Origin: Plantago major
Taxonomy: Eukaryota > Streptophyta > Magnoliopsida > Lamiales > Plantaginaceae
Length of the DNA: 64,000 bases
NCBI GenBank assembly: GCA_026545765.1
Contig: JAIFAC010000216.1
Location: 1-64,000, forward strand
Direction: 5' to 3'
Within the stretch, counting starts at the first letter, position 1, and each line of letters begins with the position of its first letter. The notes beneath the pieces are model-generated. The model did no database searches. It was not told the DNA's origin and saw only the letters and a program-made list of their open reading frames with translations. A program made the translations under genes and the position numbers. Shown here in pieces: positions 11,374 to 24,484 of this stretch.

Positions 11374-13570
11374 AGATCCGATCATTCATGGATGTATCAT
11401 CGCATAGTTAATAGCGAAATTGATCTAGTATTGTGGAAGGTTAGATCCTTCATCACTATTTCACTTACACAAAGTACTTATGCGAGTGGGGGAAGATGAA
11501 GTGCCCTTGCAATGCGAACAAATGTAGGAATAAACAATTTTGCCTCCAAGCGGTAGTGGAGCACTTGAAGCGTAAGGGTTCGTGTCTCGGTATGAGGTAT
11601 TGTGTTATCATGGTGAGACACGAGCACCGTTCATGGATTATGAGCATCTCTCAAAGCGTAAAGGAAGGAGAAAAATGTGATGAAGTACTCAAAATCGTCT
11701 ATCGATGCTAATTATGATCATGAGCGGATGGAGCAAATGGTGTATGATGTTGCGGGTCTAGATTTCATGGACACCGGGAGCGAGGCGAGGGGATGTGGAG
11801 GAGCCTCCGAATCCTGCGGATCGGTGTTCTTTGACTTGCTTGAATCGTGAAAAGCCCGATTTATCAGGGTGTAGGCTCGTGAGTTGTCTTTGTTGGCTTG
11901 TCTAATGAGTTGTAAGGTTAATGTGACAATGCTGAAGAGCTTCAATGAATGGGTACAAGTAATGTCGGATCTTTGTCACGAAAATCTAGTTCCCACCAAC
12001 TTTTACGAGGCGAAGAAGAAAAGATCACAGGCGATGGGGTTGCCCATGGAAACCATAGATTGTTGTGAGGATATGTGCATGATCTATTGGGGGAGGATAA
12101 AGGTCTCTTGAAGTGCAAGTTTTGTGGTAGGACGGTACAAGCGTTACAAGGAGAAGCAAAGAAGCGTCGGAAGAAAATCTACCACATAAGAAAATGTGGT
12201 ATTTCCTCTAACACCTCGTTTGAAGAGGTTATGCGGTTCAAGTGCTTGTGCCGATAAATTACGGTGGCACAAGGGCGAAAATCCTATTGAGGTAGAATAG
12301 AGCATCCATCGGACTCACGCATGGAAAAAGTTCGATAAGACCTACGGAGTTTGCGGTAGCCTGAAATGTGCGCTTGGGGCTTTGTACGGATAGTTTTAAC
12401 CCGTTTGAAATGAGGAAGTACTCTTGTTGGCCGGTCATCACCGCAACCCCCCGGTGAGTGCATGAAGGAACCATTCATGTTCTTGGTATGTTGGTGCCGG
12501 GCGGATGATCCGTCCGGATGTGTTCTTGCGCCCCTAATCAAGGGCTGATTGAGTTGTGGGAAAATGGTATCCGGCATATGATGTGTCAGCGAAGAATAAA
12601 TTTACATTGAGAGCAACATTACTATGGATGGTGGTGATTTTCCTGCGTACTCCATGCTATCTGGAAGGAAGCTGCGGGCTTTAATGCATGTCCACATTGT
12701 ATGGAAGACAACGATGCATTTAGGCTGAAGGAGAGTGGAAAGGAATGTTGGTTGGTGTCATCGTTTCTACCAAAGGACCATACGTTACGGAAGAACAAGA
12801 CTCAATTCTTGAAAATAAAGTAGTGAACAAAAGCTTGAGACAACTTTCTTGGAGAAATACTTGCGAGGAGATAGATCTTGAGGTCTTATGAAAGTGGTAA
12901 GTTGGGAGAAGCATAGCGAGAAAATTGTAAAAATTGTGGATGGAAGAAGAAGCATCTCACAGGACTTGCCTTATTGGGCATTCATCTTATAAGTCACAAC
13001 TTGGATTTCATGCATTGAGAAAAACGTGTTCAGAACTTATTCAACCACGATTTGCAACATTCCGGAAAACAAAAGGACACCCTAAATCTAGAGCCGAGTT
13101 GGATACATTGTGTAAAAGGCCGAGTTGACAAAGCGAGAATGATAAGAGGCGTTGGCCCAGGCATACTACAATTGACCTTGAATCTGGAACAAACAATTTG
13201 ATTGGGTGAGATTGAAGTTCCCGACAATTATACCTCAAAGTTGGGGGTGTGTGGATGTGAAGAGGACAAATATATACGGATGAAGAGCCACGATTGTCGT
13301 GTGATCATGGAAGGCTTCTCCTGTTGCATTTTGAAATGCTACCTAAACATGTATGGATTGCGATCAGAAGTGAGCTTATTTTCAAAATTTATGCTCGAGG
13401 GTGCTTGGCGATGAAGTGTTAGCAAATCTTGAAGCAACATATCATTGATTCTATGACTCGGCGTATCTTTCCTCCGAACTTCTTTGATTTTATGGAGCAC
13501 TTGCGGTTCACCTCCACATGAAGCGAGGCTTCTTTGGACGATTCGATATCGATGGATGTATCCATTGAGA
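11374..13570 (+). pseudogene. TNP2-type CACTA transposase remnant
   Basis: Domains in order. At 11374-11650 is a transposase-associated domain (PF13963-like): DHSWMYHR, then VPCPCN..KCRNKQF and EHLKRKGS. At 11890-12260 is the start of the TNP2 core (PF02992-like): EWVQVMSDLCHENLVP, FYEAKKKRSQAMGLP, IDCCEDMCMIYW and a CKFCG knuckle. At 12360-12570 the core continues with RNVRLGLCTDSFNPF and SCWPVI. At 12660-12800 are FNACPHCMEDN and LPKDHTLRKNKTQF. At 12950-13130 is the SCIEKNVF-type block. At 13410-13560 is a DUF4218-like end (PPNFFDFMEHLRFT-like). Many stops and frame changes interrupt it, so no transposase can be made. The family order is fully preserved, so identity is secure. Confidence 0.85.
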
Positions 13571-14620
13571 GGTGTGTAATCAAGGTAATCATTTACTTAT
13601 AAAGTCTGAATTTTCCCAAGTTACATTGTGTTACATCAACATATATGCATTACTTGCCCAGGGAAATTGAAGAGGTATCGACAATAAATGCAATGACTTA
13701 GGGATTGATAGCCCGATGCCTACGTCTTGAAGGCGCAACCTTCTTCTCCTATTACCTGTGGGACCATGTCAGCGAAGGCATCTAAGCGTCCGAAGCAGAA
13801 CACATTTGAAGTTCAAGGGATGATGGCGTTTCCATTTCAATTTTAGGGTCTCAGGAGACCTATTGGAAGAAAAAGCAGAATGGTACGACGAATAGAGGAA
13901 AGCGCACATATATATCCTCTCAGCTGTTAAAATTGACAAATTTATGGAATTTATGCTCGGTGAGTAGCTTTCTTACCTAACACATGAATTTTAACTTCTA
14001 ACTACTATATATATATCTAATCATGTAATCGTGTCCCACTGACCTTTTTGAAGACGAAGAATCGACAATGGCATATGACATAATTGAAGAAGCGCTTGAA
14101 GAGAAGTTGGAAAGCAATTTGCAGTTGGTTCAAATGCGTAAAATCATCAACAAAATCACATATCCTTAGAATCTCTATACAGGGACTGACGAAGCGAGAA
14201 GGTCTCCACATTCTCGCCGTACATAGTAAATGGCCTTAGGTTTCAAACAATTGGTCTTACCGCCATGGCCACAAGCAATTCTAGGGTGTGTGTTAGGGGC
14301 AAGATCAAGGTCTGGCTGATGATTTGTATGATTTCTACAGAACTGAGAGGACAAATTGTGCGACTTGAATATCAGGGTTCCTTTGAAAAGAACCTTTCAT
14401 TTGATGTTAGCTGGTATGATCCTACTCCAGTGATGCGAAGAAACACGAGCTCTATCGAGATGGTAGAAATGAACCATAGGAAGAATTACGTACTAAGTAT
14501 GGACCGTTTATCTTGGCGACTTAAGCCCGGTGGTGTTTATTGAATATCGAAGCCTCAAGCGTGATAAAAAGTAGAAGTGGTTGGCGATGCATATACATAC
14601 CCGCTCGAGTAAAGTACATT
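13571..14620 (+). pseudogene. CACTA transposase downstream part (DUF4216-like)
   Basis: At 14265-14543 a 92-codon frame reads like the DUF4216 region that follows TNP2 in plant CACTA genes: a conserved Trp/Tyr-Asp patch (DVSWYDPT) and a tail resembling the family's PFILA..QVYY segment. Intron-like AT-rich spacers (13580-13660, 13960-14030) separate coding patches. It reads in the same orientation as the transposase remnant. Broken. Confidence 0.5.
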
Positions 14621-16760
14621 GATAAGGATGACTCAATTACCAACTATTATCAATAAGAATTCGTCGATGAAGCAGGAAAGCACATCTGGTGATGATGAGT
14701 TCATAGACCTACATGATGACCAATTTATAGACTTAACAATAGGAGAAGCACGAGGGTATGTGTATAACAATGTAGTTGTTATGTGTATATATGTAGTTGT
14801 TGATTATTATTACTTTTTATGCGTTAATATATATCGAATGTATATGTTTTACATGCATATTAATGTATTCTTTACTAACACATTTTTCCTGCAATTTCTT
14901 AATTGCTCTTGCAGATCTCCGCCATGAAAGAAGTCTACATACCTTCCTCCGGTGTAGGGGTGCTAGTCCAATGAGTTCTAGTAGTACACCAGCGAGTCAT
15001 GGTACTAGTCCTCTCGTTGGATCTGACGGTGGTGTGGGAAGCGTGACCGATCTCAGTGCAGAGACTCCACCGGCCTACATGGCACATGCTCTAGTGACTA
15101 CCCCTCGGCGAGTGTCCCTACAGCGTTGACGAACGGTGCTACATTCGAGGCCGGGTGTTGTTCCCAATGGCGAGAACAAGTAAGTATTATGTATTTGTGG
15201 GGCATACACTTAAGATAAATATATGTTACATGATTTTACTAATGAATATTAGTTTCTTGTTTGTCTCATTGATAACATGTTTTGTACTTTGAATACCTCG
15301 GACAAACTAGGCAAAATCTTGAGGGGAGGAGTCGGACGGGGAGGCGAAAATGGTCAAGCGTCCCGGACGGATAAACACTTTACTTGACATTGATGGTAAG
15401 CTTAATGTTACAATGAATACTTTATTTGTTCTTTAATCATTGTGTTAATGTGTGTGGTATATTAGCCACTATATACATGAGTGGTATGTTAATTTGAACT
15501 TGGGTGATATGTTAGTCACCATTGTGTTAGTCAATTTTAGGACAATTTGGTGGTATGTTACCACTAAGCTTTTTGATCTGTTAGTCACCATTCATGAACT
15601 TGTGTAATTTTTCTTTGAATGGAATTGTTGTAGAAGGACTACTACATTCCCAATGCCACAGTGTCCCAGTTGTACTCGTTTTCGAGACTTTAATTGGGAC
15701 ATCTATGGGAAAATGGTTTACAAAAATGAAGAGAGACAGGACAACCAACAGGTGGGGATGACGGTGGTACTGGAGGCGTGCGAGATCGTCTGTCGGGATC
15801 CCCAGCCTCTGAGACAAAACCGTTTGAACACGAACCCCATGAAGATGGTCACGAATAACGCGGTGTGAACTGCCATCCTTGAGACAACCAACAGGTGGGG
15901 ATGGCGAGTGGGCACTTTGGGAAGCGTCATAGAATGATCCCTTGTCGAGGATCAAAGCGTACAGAAACGGAACAAAGCCGTTTATACGAGCAGCGAGATA
16001 GTCTGGTACTTGCATGGATCATGTTGTTATTCTGAGATCATGTGATGGAGGTTAGTAAATATGTTGTTTATGACTTGGAATATGATACATAATGATCTAC
16101 ATTTGCTTTCATAATTTCAATCAACTAACTACTTGTTTGCACATATGTTTTTAGGCGATAGAGGACTAGAAGAGTATACTGTACCACTTCAAGAAGCTAG
16201 GTGAAGAATAGCATCGGGTAGCGTGAGGGCGGCGTGTGCAGTCGTTCTTTCTTAAGGTTAACATTTGTATTTGAGTATTCTAAAGTGATTCCTAAAATTG
16301 CATCTCATTTCGTTTGCAACCAACAATTCTGCGAGTGAGGTCGAGAGGAGGATGGGCGAGAGGATGATGTCGGCGGTCATGGTTTGTCGATTGAAAAGCG
16401 AAGACGAGATCTTCTTGAGGTCAACCCGATGGACAACAAGGTGAATGTATGGGTTGGGAAGTTTAGGCCCTTCCATGAGTTACGGTAGCTTCTTAGTGTC
16501 TGGTGATCGGGATCTCGATCGATCTCTACACAGGATCGAGGTTCAGCAGATGATGACTCCTCTCCACGGAGAAATAGGCTGCGACCAAAGGCGACTTCTG
16601 ACAATGTCTTGTGAAGCGGCGGATGGGCGCTTTGACCCGGATGTTGACACTTCTTCCATCTCACCACCGCCTCCTCTGATTATTCTTGAGTTACATCGAC
16701 TTATTATGGATAATTTGACACTTCTTCACCTTCTTGTTTGGATAATTTATGGATAATTTA
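14621..16760 (+). pseudogene. CACTA second gene, decayed (TnpA/TNPD side)
   Basis: Alternating coding-like patches and AT-rich spacers. A 102-codon frame starts at 14619 (acidic DDEFIDLHDDQFIDL). Patches continue at 14920-15130, 15640-16010 and 16445-16680. By position it should be the second, DNA-binding gene of a CACTA element, but I could not match it firmly to a Pfam family. A 21-bp direct repeat occurs at 15740-15760 and 15883-15903. Confidence 0.4.
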
Positions 16761-16899
16761 TATTGTTTCGGATATATTAATGCAATTTAATTGTTTGAAT
16801 TTATTATATGATTATATTATGTGAAAAAGCCAATTGAAATGTGAAATAGAAATATTTTAAAAATAAAAATTAAGCAGTGAATTTATTGATGGAAAATAT

Positions 16900-17234
16900 T
16901 ACGTCTAAATTCACAATTTAGCGGCGGAGTTTTCACGTCGCTAAAATGTCAAACAAACTAAGAGGCGGATTGGTGGTGGGATTTAGCGACGGATTATTTA
17001 AAATTTCCGTCGTAATGACGGATAAGTAATCAAATGCCAATTGAACAATTTGATCGGCGAAATAATCGATCGCCCGATTAATTAGATTAGTTAATTCAGC
17101 GGAATACTTATCCGTCTCAAAAAAATTGTAATGTGGTTTTGGAATGAGGATTATCTGGTAAGCTAAGGATTTAGCGACGGATCGGCTATTTATTTAGCGA
17201 CGAATAATTCTTCTAAGCGAGGTTTTTCTTGATG
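16900..17234 (+). repeat. CACTA right subterminal repeats and terminus
   Basis: It mirrors the left end with TTTAGCGACGGAT-type motifs at about 16918, 16983, 17170 and 17200, then the degenerate inverted terminus TTTTTCTTGATG, followed by the AAA target duplication. Confidence 0.85.
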
Positions 17235-17237
17235 AAA

Positions 17238-17810
17238 GCGTACGCCATCCCTTTGAACAAGTGTATTAAGTAGTCTTGTTCTATTAGGCTCTCTGAAAAC
17301 ATAAACGAAAAGTTATCTGAAGCCTCTCGACCAAACCTTATTACCTTGACACCATCGAGGCATGGAGTAGAGAAGTAGTTGATTTGGTAAATCGAGGAAT
17401 AACTCAAGGTTATACGAGTAGAGGAAGTACTTAGCTCTAGGAGGTACAGGGGAATAACTTTCGGGGAACATTTGGTTGGGAACCATTTCTTTGGGAATCT
17501 TAGAATAGGATTATTGTAAGGTGAACTCAATTACCCATTCTAGTGAATTCTAGGTCTCGGAAAGATCAAAGTGGATTAGTTGGAGGATTCATACCTCCGG
17601 ATACCAATACTTGTTGTGTCATTTACATTTACGTATTTACATTTCAACCAAGCACACACATACTTAACGATTGCTTACCTATCTTAAAAGTCTTTCCATT
17701 TCTGAATTTAAGTATCGAAACCCCAGGTTTTACGAGAAGCGTGTTTATCGACAAAAGTTTTAAAAACTATTCACCCCCTGATCTTTTACTTTGTAGTTAT
17801 ACGGACGACA
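17238..17810 (+). repeat. SIRE 5' LTR, right part
   Basis: It resumes the LTR at the point matching 38570 in the 3' LTR and runs to GGACGACA. With the left part it gives 1394 bp, close to the 3' LTR (1408) and the solo LTR (1395). Confidence 0.88.
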
Positions 17811-17811
17811 A

Positions 17812-17830
17812 GTGTTATCAAAATTTGAGA
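17812..17830 (+). promoter_or_regulatory. SIRE primer-binding site
   Basis: GTGTTATCAAAATTTGAG just inside the LTR resembles the TGGTATCAGAGC site complementary to the initiator tRNA-Met used by plant copia elements. Confidence 0.6.
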
Positions 17831-17929
17831 GGTTCTAAATATGCGAACCTAGATCCCCAGATAGGTGAAGGAACTTTGTCCCTTCGAGGACTATATAATT
17901 TGTGTGTTAGGGCTTGGGTATGTCTCTGG

Positions 17930-20200
17930 TGTGATGCACCCGTTACACAAGCGGAAAACTACTGAAATGGAAGAACAACATGATGCTCATATCCGTGGAG
18001 GCCATTAGTGATGAGATGATCTATGACATCAATGAAGGGCTATCAAAATCGAACGACTCGAACAAGTTCTTGAGGTGTCGATGGAAGAAGAAAACCTCAT
18101 ACAAGGAAGATGGAAGCGAGGATCGGCTGCTAGTGATAGTGGTCGTGTTGCTCATGGAAGCATTATGTATGAAGACAAGCGAAGAGATCTCTGGACATCG
18201 AAGATGCCGAGACACTGATTGGATGGTCGAGCTCAGTAATATCATCATCGGATTTGAGCCTCTGAGTTTAAACTATGGGGTGCTAAAGCGGCGAAATTGC
18301 ACAGCGATTGATTGAAGAAAATGCGTGCGGGCGAAAGCAAGGAAAACAAGTTGAAGTTCTTAAATTGAAGTTCCAAACTTCAAACAAGGTCCCACTGAAA
18401 CTCTGGAAGAACTTGATTTCAAGTTTACCACCACTTATGAGTGATATGCACTTGGTGAAACGACATATACTCCCGGCCGAGAAAGATTAAGATTGTGTCG
18501 AAGTCTCAATCTGTTGGGAGACTCAAGTTCTTTTATTTGACCAAGGAATGCCAAATATTACTCCGGTGAAGGCTCTTCTCTCATCTTGCTCTTTGTAGAC
18601 TATAGAGACAACTCAGAAGAACAAACATGCGAAAAGTTGCAAAGTGTTGCTCTAGTTTCTCAATTATACGAAAGAAGGATACAGATGCATATGAAGAAAA
18701 TTCTCTCTTACGTTAAAGGCGCATGAAGAAATTTGTGAGTCGAAGAGATTGAAGAGAAGAAAAGCTAAAGAAAATTTGAAAAAGCATCTTAGCCCAAACT
18801 ATCATCGGTCTGAGAACATCTGAATGAACAACTCTACGAACACCCCGTTCGGAAAGGTGTTTAATCTTGAAAAGGCTGAAATAGGAAATGATATTTGCTT
18901 CTATTGTTAAAAGCTTTGGTCACTTCAAGGAGATTGTCACCTTTAAACAAGCTCAAGGCGGTGACAAGAAGACGAAGAAATTTCAAGAGAAATCAAGAAC
19001 CTTCTTGTTGAAGAAAGGAAGAAGATTCAAATTCAACTTGATGCTCTAGACATTGAGACATATTACGAAGATGGAGATTCGGATGACTCAAACTACCATC
19101 ACTAAATTGTGTGGAATCACCCACGATGTAATCGACTTTGGCCTTAAGAAGAATGAAATGTGTGGGTTACTTTGATTGCTGGTCGGACATCTCAACGATG
19201 AAATATGTCTTATGGCTGATGAGGTAACTAACAATTCACAATTTCTATACTATGAGAGTGATGATGGAATTGAGGATATGGATTTGGTCAAGAGTGAATT
19301 GGATGGTTATGAAAGAATTTAAAATCAATCAACAGAATTCTAGAAAAGTAAAGAAACTCTTGAAAAGAGGTTTACGAGCTAACGTATCGAGAACAAACTT
19401 TGAAATAGCCTTTTAAAGCTCAGGATATCACGAGAATGAAAATTCTCACAAACTAGCCTTGGATAAACTTAATAAGAAAATGATGAAGGCTTTACGAGAA
19501 TGAAGAACTCGGAAGAAAGAGCTATCCTTCAATCTTATGCAAGCTAGTGACACTCTCAAGGTTGATCCTATCGAGAGACCCCTACGAGAAGGTGGACTTG
19601 GACTTGATGAACAATCAAGTAATTCATCTCCTCTGAAGAAGAGTGATGAAAAGGTTGACCTTTAAGAATCGATAGAATGGTTCTTCAACCACCTATAGCA
19701 TTGGTCGAAAGCTAGGATAGTTGACAAAGGAAAAGGAGTTACCTTGACCTTTGAAAGAACAACAAGTTCACAGAAACATGTGGATAAGGTCTACGAAAAC
19801 ACAATCCTCGGACATGCAACAATTGACATTCTTTGCATTACTAGGAAGGAAGAATTCTTTGGAATAGGCAAATTCTCTCTTGTACCATTTTATGAAAATA
19901 AAGATGAATGCGAAACTAGTAAGACTTCACGAAGGCGCGAGAAAGCGAAGGTGTTGAAATGGCATTGGCTATCGTGCTATTGGAAAGGTCATGCAACAAT
20001 ATGGAAGGACAAGAACAATGGCGCCATGAGATTGATATTACGCGTGGCAATGAACATAAGTGGAAGAAATCTCGAAGCCCATTTGAAAAGCGAATGCGAG
20101 CTAGAAGGAACACGGCGAGAAAGGCTAAGTTCTTTGAAAAACCCCCGGAAAGCACGAAGGGAACACCTAGAAACACCACAGAAGGAAGATTGAGATCAAA
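17930..20200 (+). pseudogene. SIRE gag remnant
   Basis: Lys/Glu-rich patches in the gag position. Near 19140-19320 are a CLMADEV patch and acidic Ser/Asp runs like the C-terminal gag tail of this lineage. A GGLGLDE patch near 19590 matches the GLGY/F motif known there. The region is broken many times, and a zinc knuckle could not be placed with confidence. Confidence 0.55.
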
Positions 20201-23200
20201 ATTCTGATTCTATTGCATCTCCTTGATCCAGTTAGACAAAACAAACTCCCGAAATTCACTAAAATGTGGATTCTACTGGAAGAATGTTTAGTCTAAGTGG
20301 TTCTATCTTTGAGGCGAGAACCTAACTCTGTTTCATGTTTTGTCTTGAGCGCCTCTTGGACTAAGGCTCGATGGTACATTTGATAGTGGATCTGAGCACA
20401 TGATAGGAGACAAAAGCAAATCTGGTCAAGCGGCAGGAGGCGAGGGATATGCAGCGTTAAATTGGGATCATTAACAATCAACGGCGTATTACATGTTAAA
20501 GTTTTGAAATATAATCTATTTAGCATGAGCGGGTTTGCAAACAAAGATTCCTTTGTGAAATTCAAAGTAAAGTATGCAAACTTATTGACAATGAGTCAAG
20601 CGAGACAATCTTAATTGCTTTCGGCGGAAAGGTAGTCTTTATGTTGCGATTGGGCATCTGCACAATTGAAGAATGTCTCATGGTGAGTCAATCGGATCCT
20701 ACGGAAGAGCACTAGTTATGGCACAAAGAATGTGTCACTTGAATTTCAAAACTACGAACAAACTTGCCAGAAAAGAGTTAGTGGTTGGCCTTCCCAAAAC
20801 ATCTTTGAGAAGGATGGTATACGTCACTTGCATCGGATGGGGAAACAATCAAGATCTCTTTCAAGTCCAAACAGACACTCTGAGTGTTAGACCACTACAA
20901 CTATTACACATGGATCTTTTTGAATCATCTGTAACTAGTTATGAAGGAAAGAAGTATGGTCTGGTTGTTGTAGATGACTTCTCAAGATTCACTTGGGTTG
21001 TCTTTCTGAAGCACAAATCTAATGCTAAGGTGGAGATACCAAATTTGCTGAATAATCTTGAAGTCATGAAAAATGACAAGGTATCTGCAATCAGAACAGA
21101 CCATGGTACTGAGTTTGTCGACGGTACATAAGGAGTTTTGTACGACAAGGTATACAACACCAACTTTCCTCTGTGAGAACACCACAACAAAATGGTGTTG
21201 CGAGAAAGGAAAAATAGAACCTTAAAAAGCGGCAAGGACAATCTTTGGTACGACCTTTGAAATAAGTGAAGTTTATTGGGTTGAAGTTGTAAACACAGCA
21301 TGCTACACTCAGAACAGATGTTTGATAAACAAACACCATGACAAGACCCCCTATGAATTCTTGGTTGGTAGACCCCCTAATATCAAACATCTGAAAGTGT
21401 TTGGTTGTAGATGTTTTGTTCTTAACAATGGAAAAGAGTATCTAAGAACATTTCAACCAAAAGGCGAGATGAAGGTGTGTTTCTTGGTTATTCTATGAAT
21501 AGCAAAGCATCTGAGTTTACAACAAAAGAACAAAGAAGATTGAAGAATCGGTTCATGTTGTATTCTATGAAGGAAGCGAAAACACCCTTCGATGAACTCT
21601 CGGAGAAGGTTCAAGGAACTAATGATAAAGGATTACGAAGAAGAACCCTCGAAGGAAAAATATCATTGTGGAAAGAGAGGATGACTCAGCGAGGAAAAGC
21701 ATGAAATGCAATGTGACACGGATGATTCTCGACATGATGAAGAATTTTCTATGAGAATTCGAGAAATGGAAGCTGAAGATGTTCATCGAGCTAACTCTGG
21801 AAATGACCTCTCAGAGGCATGTCTGAAAGCCCTCCTTTGAGCAAATGTCGGACATTCACCTCCCTTAAAGGTGTAAAATGTCACTGATCTTGAAGAAGTA
21901 TCAAGTCATAATCATAGTGATTCACATTTAGATCACATAGATGTTGACCACTACTACTAAACCCGTGATGAGATGGATCGAGGATCATCACTGCAAAGAT
22001 GTGATTGGACGATCAATCGAGGTGTTAGGACTAGGAGAGCAATAGCTGAAAATGCTAATTCTCTCTTTGGATGTTTCATCTCAAACATTGAACCTAAAAC
22101 TATAGAAGAAGCATTAGAGACCAAATTGGATCTTTCGATCTGAGAAGGTTAGATCGGTTTGAGAGAAACAAAGTAAAACTAGTTCCATTTGTAGAAGGAA
22201 TATACGTGATTGGAACTAAGTGGGTTTCGGAAACAAGATGAATGAATCTGGTAAAATAACGAGAAACAAAGCAAGGTTGGTTGCCGAGGATTCACCCGGT
22301 GAAGGTCTAGATTTTGATAGTCATATGCACGGTTGCGGATTGGATCTGATAAGACTCTTCTCGGCCTTTCCGACTCATAAAGACTTTAAAGTTTATCGGA
22401 TGGATGTCAAATTGCATTCTTGAATGGTGAACTTCTTTGAGGAAGTCTATGTTGAAAAACCACACTGGCTTTGAAGTTTCCTCGAGAAAGTAGAATGGTA
22501 CATAAACTCTGAAGCTCTATATGGTGAAGCAGGCTCGAGCATGGTATGACACTTTGGCCAAATACCTATACGGAAAGTGGTTTCAAGAAAGGTGAAGTTG
22601 ATAAAACTTTATTTACTTTAAATCATGATGGGAAACTACTCTTAGTTCAAGTATATGTTGATGATATCATATTTGGATCTAAGACATGCAACTTTGTGAT
22701 GACTTTGCAAATCTCATGAAAAGTAAGTTTGAGATGAGTATGATGGGAGAATTGAACTATTTCCTAGGATTGCAAGTCGAAGCAACTCGATGATGGAATA
22801 TTCATTAGTCGGACAAAGTAAGCAAAGACATGCTCACAAAGTTCAATCTTAAGCCACGAAAAGAATGCTAAGATACCTATGAGCATAGGAACCAAGATGA
22901 CCTATCTTGAATCGAACAAGAAAGTGTTGAAGAACATAAGTATAGGAAATTGATAGGTTCACTACTTTACCTTCTTTATGGACACGATATTCAATATGCG
23001 GTTAGAGTGTGTATGCTAGATTTCAAACAAATCAATGCAATCACACTACAACATTGCTATGAAAATATTAAGGTATGTGAAAGGTCTGATAAATGTAGGT
23101 TTGTGGTATCCTAAAGAAAGTGGATTGAGTTTGGTGGTTACTCGGATCTTTGATTATCTTTGGATCAATGCTTGATAGGAAAAGTACCTCGGGAACTTGT

Positions 23201-23560
23201 GGGTTTACGAGACTAGACTTATCTCATGGTTTAGCAAAAAGCAAAACTGGATTGCAACTTCTACCACGAACGAATATATTGCTGTTGATTGTTGCATAAC
23301 ACAAATTACGTGGATTCAACAACAACTCGAAGACTATGGACTCGATGAAGAAAACTCCCATTTACGTGATAACACAAGTGCTATTGCAATCACCACGAAC
23401 CCCAAGTTCCATGCGAACAAAGCACATTGGCGTTAGACCTGACTTCATCGAGAGACCATGTTGAGAAAGCGATATAGAGATAATCAAGATTGTACGAAGA
23501 CCAACTTAGATATCTTCTGAAGCCTCTAAAAGCGGTTCTTGACCTTAAGACATAGTCTTG
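20201..23560 (+). pseudogene. SIRE pol remnant (PR-IN-RT-RH)
   Basis: Order protease side, integrase, reverse transcriptase, RNase H, as in copia. The gag-pre-integrase patch HLNFKTTNKLARKELV (20738 on) is followed by an integrase core with LLHMDLF, VVVDDFSRFTWV and IRTDHGTEF (to 21131). Reverse transcriptase spans about 22200-22990 with VYRMDVK and YVDDIIFGS (YVDD at 22654-22665), the form typical of SIRE/Maximus. RNase H spans about 23080-23560 with KSTSGTCGF and a STTNEYIA patch. Heavily broken. Confidence 0.85.
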
Positions 23561-24280
23561 GGTTAATGGAGATGCTAAGGTGAAAAAGTCTGAATCTCTA
23601 AAATGCGAGTAAGTGAGGTAGAAAGAAGTAGGCCTCACGAGAACATGTTCTCGAGAAAGCCAAGTTGATATAAGAAGTGATGCAAAGGTTTACGGTAGCA
23701 ACCCGGAAAAGGCAAACATTCTGGAGCAGTATCCGGAAAGGCGAAGGTTGGTACACACTCGATAAATAAGACTAGAACTTCTACTGAGGTGGGTCGAATA
23801 CATTCAAACATCTGAAGCTTTTGACACTTGAATTGAAAAGCTATTTAGTCATAAAGAAAAAGACACACAAAGCCGAAAAGTATAAGTTACGGAAGTCAAA
23901 CATGTCGATGTCTTGTATTTTTGTCATTTTATGATAAACAATATAAACATAAGGACTTGACACTTTCGAATGATAAGTTCGAAAAGGATTGAGTGTTCTT
24001 ACTCTTTACAAAGTGACATAATGGATGTAACTTGTCAAAATCCATCAAATCGACAATACCATTTGTTAATTGATATCATTACAAAATATTCAATATAGCC
24101 CTTGATGAATAAACATTTGATCTCAGCGGTTGAGATTAAAACAAGTAATGTCATTGAGAAATGCGACATGGCCCCTCTACGCATTTAATGAAGAGCGTGT
24201 GATACCACACTATGCTGAATCTGAGAGACCGCATTCATATTGAGTTGTATGTATGTTGTATCTATGTACATTTTGTCTTC

Positions 24281-24292
24281 TATATATATATA
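24281..24292 (+). promoter_or_regulatory. TATA-like run before the env-like region
   Basis: TATATATATATA followed about 190 bases later by the ATG at 24485 (context GAGATGGCA). It sits between pol and the post-pol region. Possible internal promoter; not proven. Confidence 0.3.
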
Positions 24293-24484
24293 GGACTTGG
24301 ACAAAAGACACACTTTTACCAATTCGAAATTTCATACTTACATCAAAACATCAAAATCTCTCAAGATTTACGCAAAACCCATACGCAAACTCGACTTCTT
24401 GTGTTTAGTCTTACGAAAGATAGACTAATCCAGATTAATCTTGGAAAACCCTCTAAAAACACTCACTCAGACTACATATAAGAG

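Larger units (their letters stand above)
8911..17234 (+). mobile_element. CACTA (En/Spm, TNP2) DNA transposon
   Basis: The left terminus is CACTACAAGAAATCCGTC, the classic plant CACTA terminal repeat. The right terminus TTTTTCTTGATG is a decayed inverted copy. A 3-bp AAA target duplication lies at 8908-8910 and 17235-17237. Both ends carry dense subterminal repeats built on TTTAGCGACGGAT and its complement. Inside are TNP2-transposase remnants on the plus strand. Its own length is about 6.9 kb once the solo LTR inserted at 9490 is removed. The coding sequence has many stops and frame changes, so it is non-autonomous now. Confidence 0.92.

Noticed and set aside
14797-15129. 110-codon plus-strand frame as an independent gene
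   Set aside because: Overlaps intron-like and coding-like patches of the CACTA second gene in another frame; no start context or domain.
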